Of a DNA stretch of 6,665 nucleotides, positions 1-5,423 are shown piece after piece. Positions within the stretch are counted from its first letter, which is position 1, and each line of letters opens with the position of its first letter. A program made the translations under genes and the position numbers. This DNA is from an uncultured Bacteroides sp. Its GTDB lineage: Bacteria; Bacteroidota; Bacteroidia; Bacteroidales; Bacteroidaceae. The notes below the pieces were generated by a model. That model was not told the origin of the DNA and did no database searches. It saw nothing but the letters and a program-made list of their open reading frames with translations. Where the stretch lies: positions 1 to 6,665 of the forward strand of contig NZ_CABUHK010000142.1 of NCBI RefSeq assembly GCF_902491285.1, in the 5' to 3' direction.

Positions 1-49
1 GACCCTCTGATTAACAGTCAGATGCTCTAACCGACTGAGCTAAGGAAGA
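1..49 (-). tRNA. tRNA-Asn (GUU), partial, 3' part beyond the left edge
   Basis: On the minus strand the 5' end is at about 49. The acceptor 5' strand TCTTCCT is followed by TA, a D arm GCTC...GAGC with the AGTCGGTTA loop, and an anticodon stem TCTGA/TCAGA around the loop CTGTTAA. The anticodon GTT lies at 13-15 and decodes Asn codons AAC and AAU. The window ends at the start of the variable loop, so the T arm, the 3' acceptor strand and any CCA are not visible. The gene is divergent from the PfkB kinase and has its own good promoter at 71-102. Arm spacing is standard, so a functional tRNA is likely, but the missing half cannot be checked. Confidence 0.93.
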
Positions 50-70
50 ATGTTTTTCTCAATTGCGATG

Positions 71-102
71 CAAAAGTAGTAGGTTTTTTTGAAATATGCA
101 AT
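71..102 (-). promoter_or_regulatory. Bacteroides-type promoter for the tRNA-Asn gene
   Basis: Read on the minus strand, 71-78 is TACTTTTG, a full match to the Bacteroides -7 consensus TAnnTTTG. ATTG at 99-102, one base off the -33 element TTTG, lies 20 bp upstream, which is the usual spacing. The inferred transcript start is near 64-66, leaving a leader of roughly 15 bases before the mature tRNA end at 49. This region also holds the start signals of the divergent kinase gene. Confidence 0.65.
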
Positions 103-109
103 ATCTTTG
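102..109 (+). promoter_or_regulatory. Probable -7 box of the PfkB kinase gene
   Basis: TATCTTTG matches the Bacteroides -7 consensus TAnnTTTG exactly and ends 17 bases before the ATG at 127. No TTTG is present at the expected 19-21 bp spacing; the nearest TTTG, at 88-91, is only 10 bp away. The inferred transcript start is near 114-116, giving a leader of only about 11-13 bases with no Shine-Dalgarno sequence. The start could therefore be almost leaderless. Box identity is seen in the sequence; activity is inferred. Confidence 0.5.
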
Positions 110-126
110 CAAAAAAAATATTAGAA

Positions 127-1116
127 ATGGACAAAATAATAGGATTGGGCAACGCACTGGTAGACGTACTTGCAACCCTAAAGGATGATACGCTCCTGGA
201 TGAAATGGGATTACCTAAAGGAAGCATGCAACTCATTGATGACGCTAAGTTACAGCAGATTAACACGCAATTTTCGCAGATGAAAACCCATCTGGCAACG
301 GGCGGATCGGCAGCAAATGCCATCCTTGGAATGGCTTGTTTGGGGGCTGGAACCGGTTTTGTAGGAAAAGTGGGAAATGACCATTATGGAGAATTCTTTC
401 GCAAAAATCTTCAGAAAAATAATATTGAAGACAAATTATTGCTCTCGGAACTGTTGCCTTCCGGAGTCGCATCCACTTTTATCTCACCGGACGGGGAACG
501 TACTTTCGGAACTTATCTGGGAGCGGCCGCTTCTTTGAAAGCAGAAGAACTGACTCTCGATATGTTTAAAGGTTATGCGTACCTGTTTATAGAAGGATAC
601 TTGGTTCAGGACCACGAAATGATTCTCCATGCCATTGAACTGGCGAAAGAAGCGGGGTTGCAGATTTGCCTTGACATGGCAAGCTATAATATTGTGGCGA
701 ACGACCTGGAATTTTTCTCCTTATTAATAAATAAGTATGTAGATATTGTTTTTGCGAATGAGGAAGAGGCGAAAGCATTTACGGGTAAAGAGGCGGAAGA
801 GGCTTTGGGGATTATAGCCAAGAAATGCAGCATCGCTATCGTAAAAGTGGGTGCAAACGGCTCTTATATCCGTAAGGGTACGGAAGAGATTAAAGTTTCC
901 GCTATCCCGGTAGAGAAAGTGGTAGATACCACCGGTGCAGGGGACTATTTTGCTTCCGGTTTCTTATACGGTTTGACGTGTGGCTATTCATTGGAAAAGT
1001 GTGCTAAAATAGGTTCTATTCTCTCGGGAAATGTTATCCAGGTAATCGGAACGACAATGTCAGAAGAACGTTGGGATGAAATTAAGTTAAATATAAACAG
1101 GATTTTGGCGGAATAA
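127..1116 (+). CDS. PfkB-family kinase, probable adenosine kinase
   Basis: This 329-residue protein is a ribokinase-fold (PfkB) kinase that would transfer the ATP gamma-phosphate to a sugar or nucleoside hydroxyl in the cytoplasm. The first PfkB signature is at residues 58-66 (TGGSAANAI). The Mg-related NxxE motif is N211-E214. The second signature, DTTGAGDYFASGFLYG at 267-282, includes the anion hole (GAGD) and the catalytic base D273. The C-terminal run IQVIGTTMSEERW (304-316) resembles bacterial adenosine kinase-like members, and length fits the family. Specificity is not proven; ribokinase, fructokinase or 2-keto-3-deoxygluconate kinase activity is possible, since PfkB substrates are poorly predicted by sequence. 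ahcY, whose product makes adenosine, lies 2.8 kb downstream, which mildly favours adenosine. The start at 127 follows a promoter box closely. The S41 protease gene follows after 33 bases, so cotranscription is likely. Confidence 0.9.
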   Translation: MDKIIGLGNALVDVLATLKDDTLLDEMGLPKGSMQLIDDAKLQQINTQFSQMKTHLATGGSAANAILGMACLGAGTGFVGKVGNDHYGEFFRKNLQKNNIEDKLLLSELLPSGVASTFISPDGERTFGTYLGAAASLKAEELTLDMFKGYAYLFIEGYLVQDHEMILHAIELAKEAGLQICLDMASYNIVANDLEFFSLLINKYVDIVFANEEEAKAFTGKEAEEALGIIAKKCSIAIVKVGANGSYIRKGTEEIKVSAIPVEKVVDTTGAGDYFASGFLYGLTCGYSLEKCAKIGSILSGNVIQVIGTTMSEERWDEIKLNINRILAE

Positions 1117-1149
1117 TCAGGGATTGAGTTACTTTTACAACTCATTTAT

Positions 1150-2850
1150 ATGGAAAGAGGTATGAAAAAATTGCTGAATGGGCGGGTAGCTATCGTTGTG
1201 GTAGCCGTTGTGGCTGCTGTAGCTTTCTTTAGTTTCAAGAGTGGCGACGACCGCAATTTCCAGATTGCCAAGAATCTGGATATATTCAATGCTATGGTAA
1301 AGGAACTGGATATGTTCTATGTAGATACGATAGACCCGAACAAGACAATCCGGGAAGGTATCGACAATATGCTTTATTCGCTGGATCCTTATACTGAATA
1401 TTATCCGGAAGAAGACCAGAGTGAGTTGGAACAGATGGTAAAAGGTAGCTTTGGCGGAATCGGTTCCCTTATTACTTATAATACGAAGTTGAAACGTTCC
1501 ATGATTGCCGAACCGTTTGAAGGAACGCCGGCTGCAAAGGCGGGATTGAAAGCCGGAGATGTTTTGATGGAGATTGACGGTGTGGATCTTGCAGGTAAGA
1601 ATAATGCGGAAGTCAGCCAGATGTTGCGCGGACAGGCAGGTACAAGTTTCAAACTGAAAGTGGAACGCCCGAATGCCAAAGGTGAGCGTACGCCGATAGA
1701 ATTTACAATTGTGCGTGAATCAATCCAGACTCCTGCGATTCCTTATGCTGATGTATTGGATAATCATGTCGGGTATATTAATCTGAGTACTTTCTCCGGT
1801 AATCCTTCTAAGGATTTCAAGAAAGCATTCCTTGATTTGAAGAAAAAGGGAGCCACTTCATTAGTGATTGACCTTCGGAATAATGGCGGTGGCTTGCTGG
1901 ATGAGGCTGTGGAAATAGCCAATTATTTCTTGCCGCGCGGGAAAGTCATTGTAACGACAAAAGGTAAAATCAAGCAGGCTAGCAATACCTATAAGACTCT
2001 ACGTGAACCGTTGGATCTGGATATTCCTATTGCCGTGTTGGTGAATAGTGGCACTGCTTCTGCTTCCGAGATTCTGTCGGGTTCTTTGCAGGATCTTGAC
2101 CGTGCAGTGGTTGTCGGCAACCGTACTTTCGGAAAAGGACTGGTACAGGTTCCCCGTTCCTTGCCTTATGGCGGAATGATGAAGGTTACTACTTCCAAAT
2201 ATTATATTCCGAGCGGACGTTGCGTGCAGGCTATCGATTATAAGCACCGCAATGAAGACGGAAGCGTAGGCGCTATTCCCGACAGTCTGACCAAGGTGTT
2301 CCATACTGCGGCAGGACGTGAAGTGCGTGATGGCGGCGGGGTAATGCCGGATGTTATTGTCAAGCAGGAAAAATTGCCGAACATTTTGTTCTATCTGGTG
2401 CGTGACAACCTGATTTTTGATTATGCGACTCAATATTGCCTGGATCATCCTACTATTGTGGCTCCTGAGAAGTTTGAAGTGACGGATGCGGATTATAATG
2501 CTTTCAAAGCATTGGTGAAGAAAGCCGATTTCAAATACGACCAGCAGAGCGAGAAGATTCTGAAAACTTTGAAGGAAGCGGCCGAATTTGAAGGGTATAT
2601 GGAAGGTGCGACAGAAGAATTTAAAGCACTCGAAAAGAAACTGAACCATGATCTTGATCGTGACTTGGATTATTTCTCCAGTGATATAAAGAAAATGATT
2701 GCTTCCGAGATTATCAAACGTTATTATTATCAACGTGGTAATATCATCCAGCAATTGAAAGATGACGACGGCTTGAAGGAGGCGGTAAAAGTCTTGAATG
2801 ATCCGGCGAAGTATAAAGAAATGCTGAGTGCACCGGTGGCAAAGAAATAA
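1150..2850 (+). CDS. S41-family C-terminal processing protease (CtpA/Prc-like), membrane anchored
   Basis: This 566-residue serine protease probably trims or degrades proteins at their C termini in the periplasm. Residues about 12-29 form one hydrophobic segment after Lys/Arg (KKLLNGR), an uncleaved signal anchor or signal peptide. There follow a short helical S41 N-terminal region (about 40-95), a PDZ domain (about 98-190, with GGIGSLI and AKAGLKAGDVLMEIDG) that binds substrate C termini, and the S41 core (about 205-365). The Ser-Lys-Gln set is intact by comparison with Prc/CtpB: S304 in GTASASE, K329 in TFGKG and Q333. NNGGG at 244-248 and YYIPSGR at 351-357 are typical of the core. A charged helical tail of about 165 residues (400-566) follows. 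Two starts are possible: 1150 (MERGMKK) or 1162 (MKKLLNGR). The second looks more like a signal sequence, and neither has a well-spaced Shine-Dalgarno. It is probably cotranscribed with the upstream kinase. Natural substrates are unknown. Confidence 0.95.
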   Translation: MERGMKKLLNGRVAIVVVAVVAAVAFFSFKSGDDRNFQIAKNLDIFNAMVKELDMFYVDTIDPNKTIREGIDNMLYSLDPYTEYYPEEDQSELEQMVKGSFGGIGSLITYNTKLKRSMIAEPFEGTPAAKAGLKAGDVLMEIDGVDLAGKNNAEVSQMLRGQAGTSFKLKVERPNAKGERTPIEFTIVRESIQTPAIPYADVLDNHVGYINLSTFSGNPSKDFKKAFLDLKKKGATSLVIDLRNNGGGLLDEAVEIANYFLPRGKVIVTTKGKIKQASNTYKTLREPLDLDIPIAVLVNSGTASASEILSGSLQDLDRAVVVGNRTFGKGLVQVPRSLPYGGMMKVTTSKYYIPSGRCVQAIDYKHRNEDGSVGAIPDSLTKVFHTAAGREVRDGGGVMPDVIVKQEKLPNILFYLVRDNLIFDYATQYCLDHPTIVAPEKFEVTDADYNAFKALVKKADFKYDQQSEKILKTLKEAAEFEGYMEGATEEFKALEKKLNHDLDRDLDYFSSDIKKMIASEIIKRYYYQRGNIIQQLKDDDGLKEAVKVLNDPAKYKEMLSAPVAKK

Positions 2851-2855
2851 TAGCG

Positions 2856-2919
2856 GATAGATAAAAAGAACGGTGGATAGCTACATTATAAAAGCTATCC
2901 ACCGTCTTTTTTATCTATC
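2856..2919. terminator. Long bidirectional terminator hairpin between convergent genes
   Basis: The inverted repeat arms 2856-2882 and 2893-2919 pair at 25 of 27 positions around a 10-base loop (2883-2892). The inner 12 pairs (CGGTGGATAGCT with its complement) are perfect. The two exceptions are a G-U wobble (2868/2907) and an A-C mismatch (2869/2906). A T-tract (2907-2912) follows the inner stem on the plus strand, and A-rich 2863-2870 gives a T-tract on the minus strand. It lies 5 bases after the protease stop and 13 bases beyond the histidine kinase stop, as expected for a shared rho-independent terminator. Confidence 0.9.
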
Positions 2920-2932
2920 TATCAGAATTGTT

Positions 2933-3745
2933 TTAAGAGCAAATCCGAGGGAGAGTAAAGTAGAATCTGCTTCCTTTGCCTTCTTGGGAGCGTAACCAGA
3001 TGCGCCCGCCCATCTTTTCTACCAGCATTCTGCAGAGCGTTAATCCCAGTCCTGTTCCCTGAATAAAATCATTCACTTTCCCGAAACGGCGGAAAATGCT
3101 GGCAGCTTTTTCCGGAGCAATACCGATACCGCTGTCTTTCACATAAAATTCCACGAAATCTTCTTTTTCACGATAACCGAAATGAATTTCTCCTTTTGGA
3201 GTAAATTTCGCGGCATTGCTAAGTAGGTTGCTTATGATCTGTATGATACGGTTCCAATCACCGGATGCATACATGTCCGTATCTACATCATCCAAGGTGA
3301 GTTTGACGTTACTTTTGGTTTTATAAAGGAATTGTTGTTCCAGTTGCAGGCAGATGTCGATTAGCTTAATAGGGCGGATGTTGAACTTTAGCGATCCGGC
3401 TTCAAGGGATGATAAATCCAGAATATCGTTAAACAGGTTCAGTAGCATTTCAGAGTTTCTATCGATGATTTCAGCATACTGGCTCTTTTCTTCTACAGAC
3501 TCTGCATGCATGAGCAATTTGGAGAATCCGACTATCGCATTGAGCGGAGTACGAATCTCATGACTCATATTTGCAAGAAAGGCAGATTTGAGCCGGTCCG
3601 ATTCTTCAGCTTTTATTCTGGCGGCATCCAGCTCCTTTTGCTGTTTGAGACATGGCGAATCGGAAGAAAGAAACTCGTTCTCCTTTTCTAGTTGTTCGAT
3701 TATTTCTAATAACTCTTCTCTTGTTTTGTTGTCGTAGTTTCGCAT
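2933..3745 (-). CDS. Soluble sensor-less histidine kinase (HisKA + HATPase_c)
   Basis: This 270-residue two-component histidine kinase autophosphorylates a histidine and should pass the phosphate to a response regulator. Residues about 7-58 are charged and look like a coiled coil. The dimerisation/phosphoacceptor H-box is at 54-78 (FLANMSHEIRTPLN) with H62 as phosphorylation site. The ATP-binding domain follows: N-box NLLSNAAKFT (173-182, N177 as probable Mg ligand), G1 box DSGIGIAPE (204-212), F-box IFRRFG (217-222) and G2 box GTGLGL (230-235). All catalytic boxes are intact. There is no transmembrane segment, PAS/GAF or other sensor domain, and no receiver domain, so it may sense through a partner protein or its coiled coil. 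No response regulator gene is adjacent. The start is fixed at or after 3745: an in-frame TAA lies at 3788-3790 on this strand, with no ATG, GTG or TTG between. It converges on the protease gene and diverges from ahcY. Confidence 0.95.
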   Translation of the reverse strand: MRNYDNKTREELLEIIEQLEKENEFLSSDSPCLKQQKELDAARIKAEESDRLKSAFLANMSHEIRTPLNAIVGFSKLLMHAESVEEKSQYAEIIDRNSEMLLNLFNDILDLSSLEAGSLKFNIRPIKLIDICLQLEQQFLYKTKSNVKLTLDDVDTDMYASGDWNRIIQIISNLLSNAAKFTPKGEIHFGYREKEDFVEFYVKDSGIGIAPEKAASIFRRFGKVNDFIQGTGLGLTLCRMLVEKMGGRIWLRSQEGKGSRFYFTLPRICS

Positions 3746-3797
3746 AGAGGGTTTACTACTGTTTACTGAAATGTTGTATAAACTGTTTTATCTATTG

Positions 3798-3805
3798 CAA
3801 ATATA
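3798..3805 (-). promoter_or_regulatory. Probable -7 box of the histidine kinase gene
   Basis: On the minus strand 3798-3805 reads TATATTTG, a full match to TAnnTTTG. No clear -33 TTTG is found 19-21 bp upstream; instead a small palindrome, CTAT-AAAC-ATAG (3817-3828), sits near that position and could be chance or an operator. Transcription would start near 3791-3793, giving a leader of about 46-48 bases that includes two copies of GTTTACT as read on the plus strand (3751-3757 and 3761-3767). No good Shine-Dalgarno precedes the ATG. Confidence 0.5.
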
Positions 3806-3869
3806 AGACATTATTTCTATAAACATAGTGGCCTGTCAAGTTATTATAATATAAAAAAAACGGATAGCT

Positions 3870-3901
3870 TTTGCCCTACTAATCAGAATGTTCTATCTTT
3901 G
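3870..3901 (+). promoter_or_regulatory. Strong Bacteroides-type promoter of ahcY
   Basis: The -33 element TTTG (3870-3873) and the -7 box TATCTTTG (3894-3901) are both exact consensus matches, separated by the favoured 20 bp. An A/T-rich stretch (3841-3860) lies just upstream and could act as an UP-like element. Transcription should begin near 3906-3908, leaving 11-13 bases to the first ATG (3919) or 23-25 to the second (3931). The leader is too short for a SAH or SAM riboswitch. Confidence 0.8.
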
Positions 3902-3918
3902 TACCAATTATATATTAA

Positions 3919-5349
3919 ATGATTTACAATATGTCTACAGAATTATTCTCTACTCTGCCTTATAAGGTGGCAGATATTACGCTTGCTGACTTCGGACGCA
4001 AGGAAATCGATTTGGCAGAAAAAGAAATGCCCGGCCTGATGGCTCTTCGCGAAAAGTATGGAGAATCCAAACCGTTAAAAGGTGCCCGCATCATGGGTTC
4101 GTTGCACATGACTATTCAGACAGCCGTGTTGATTGAAACACTGGTAGCCCTGGGAGCTGAAGTACGTTGGTGCTCTTGTAATATATATTCAACACAAGAT
4201 CATGCTGCTGCGGCTATTGCTGCTTCGGGCGTGCCTGTGTTTGCCTGGAAGGGCGAGACGCTTGCCGATTACTGGTGGTGCACTTTGCAGGCATTGAGCT
4301 TTGCTGACGGCAAAGGGCCGAATGTGATTGTGGACGATGGCGGTGACGCTACGATGATGATTCATGTAGGCTATGACGCGGAGAATAACGCGGCGGTATT
4401 AGATAAGGAAGCACATGCCGAAGACGAAATAGAACTGAATGCTATCCTGAAGAAAGTATTGGCGGAAGATAAGACCCGTTGGCATCGTGTAGCGGAAGAA
4501 ATGCGCGGCGTGTCCGAAGAGACAACAACAGGTGTACACCGTCTGTACCAGATGCAGGAAGAAGGCAAACTGCTGTTCCCGGCATTTAATGTGAACGACT
4601 CGGTGACGAAATCCAAGTTCGACAATTTGTATGGTTGCCGTGAATCGTTGGCTGACGGTATCAAACGTGCAACAGACGTGATGATTGCCGGAAAAGTTGT
4701 CGTGGTATGTGGCTATGGTGATGTAGGTAAAGGCTGTGCTCACTCCATGCGTTCTTACGGAGCACGTGTACTGGTGACGGAAGTTGACCCGATTTGCGCT
4801 TTGCAGGCCGCTATGGAAGGATTTGAAGTGGTAACCATGGAAGATGCTTGTACTGAAGGCAACATTTTCGTGACTACTACCGGTAATATTGATATTATCC
4901 GTATTGATCATATGGAGAAAATGAAAGACCAGGCTATCGTTTGCAATATCGGTCACTTCGATAATGAAATCCAGGTGGATGCCTTGAAGCATTATCCGGG
5001 CATCAAATGTGTGAACATCAAGCCGCAGGTAGACCGCTATTATTTCCCGGACGGTCACAGTATCATCCTGCTTGCCGACGGTCGTCTTGTAAACCTCGGT
5101 TGCGCAACGGGGCACCCGTCGTTCGTGATGAGTAACTCATTTACCAATCAGACATTGGCTCAGATCGAACTGTTCAACAAGAAATATGAAGTCGATGTAT
5201 ATCGTCTGCCGAAGCACCTGGATGAAGAAGTGGCCCGCCTGCATCTTGAAAAGATCGGCGTAAAACTGACTAAGCTGACTCCTGAACAGGCTGCTTATAT
5301 AGGTGTATCTGTAGACGGACCTTATAAGGCCGACCATTATAGATATTAA
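3919..5349 (+). CDS. ahcY: S-adenosylhomocysteine hydrolase (adenosylhomocysteinase)
   Basis: The enzyme reversibly hydrolyses S-adenosylhomocysteine to adenosine and homocysteine with tightly bound NAD, relieving product inhibition of methyltransferases in the cytoplasm. Numbering from the first ATG (476 residues): SLHMTIQTA 61-69 and [12 protein letters not shown] 88-99 (substrate domain), DDGGD 139-143, [13 protein letters not shown] 197-209, [14 protein letters not shown] 223-236 with K231 and D235 as conserved active-site residues, the NAD-binding glycine motif GYGDVGKG 265-272, GHFDNE 345-350, [10 protein letters not shown] 399-408 and the C-terminal tail KADHYRY. Compared with the human-type enzyme there is an insert of about 40 residues near 152-196, common in bacterial forms. 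An in-frame TAA (3916-3918) abuts the first ATG, so only 3919 or 3931 are possible starts. 3931 ([16 protein letters not shown]) is more likely, giving 472 residues. The gene has its own strong promoter and ends 6 bases before a hairpin leading to the YfhO-family gene. Confidence 0.98.
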   Translation: MIYNMSTELFSTLPYKVADITLADFGRKEIDLAEKEMPGLMALREKYGESKPLKGARIMGSLHMTIQTAVLIETLVALGAEVRWCSCNIYSTQDHAAAAIAASGVPVFAWKGETLADYWWCTLQALSFADGKGPNVIVDDGGDATMMIHVGYDAENNAAVLDKEAHAEDEIELNAILKKVLAEDKTRWHRVAEEMRGVSEETTTGVHRLYQMQEEGKLLFPAFNVNDSVTKSKFDNLYGCRESLADGIKRATDVMIAGKVVVVCGYGDVGKGCAHSMRSYGARVLVTEVDPICALQAAMEGFEVVTMEDACTEGNIFVTTTGNIDIIRIDHMEKMKDQAIVCNIGHFDNEIQVDALKHYPGIKCVNIKPQVDRYYFPDGHSIILLADGRLVNLGCATGHPSFVMSNSFTNQTLAQIELFNKKYEVDVYRLPKHLDEEVARLHLEKIGVKLTKLTPEQAAYIGVSVDGPYKADHYRY

Positions 5350-5355
5350 TTAAAT

Positions 5356-5402
5356 GAGGGTGCTGCAAAAGCGTGGTAAGTATATCATGCCGCAGCACCC
5401 TC
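5356..5402 (+). terminator. Two-tier hairpin after ahcY, terminator or attenuator
   Basis: An 11-bp perfect outer stem pairs GAGGGTGCTGC (5356-5366) with 5392-5402. Inside it a second 6-bp stem pairs GCGTGG (5371-5376) with TCATGC (5385-5390), including two G-U pairs, around an 8-base loop. AAAA (5367-5370) and C5391 are unpaired. The T-run after the stem is only three bases (TTTATCAA), weak for an intrinsic terminator. The next gene begins 21 bases later with no visible promoter of its own, so partial readthrough or an RNA-processing or stabilising role is plausible. Confidence 0.7.
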
Positions 5403-5423
5403 TTTATCAATAGCCAATCCATT

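Noticed and set aside
1..126. tRNA-associated integration site for a mobile element
   Set aside because: Only the 5' half of the tRNA is visible, and no integrase, att-like repeat or foreign gene lies next to it; the adjacent genes are housekeeping.
1104..1144. Possible promoter (TTTG 1104-1107, TACTTTTA 1130-1137) and a 6-bp hairpin (1125-1130 with 1139-1144) between the kinase and protease genes
   Set aside because: Spacing is 22 bp and the -7 box lacks its final G; the hairpin is short and has no T-tract. Simple cotranscription of the two genes is more likely.
1999..2754. Minus-strand open frame of 251 codons inside the S41 protease gene
   Set aside because: It lies wholly antisense to a well-conserved protease domain, has no recognisable domain and no promoter or start context. 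The frame is open because of codon use on the other strand.
3902..3930. SAH or SAM riboswitch ahead of ahcY
   Set aside because: The predicted leader is under 30 bases and A/T-rich without stems, far too short for any known SAM or SAH aptamer.
4399..5115. Minus-strand open frame of 238 codons inside ahcY
   Set aside because: Antisense to one of the most conserved enzymes known; its translation is rich in His, Phe and Cys without any family resemblance, typical of a shadow frame.
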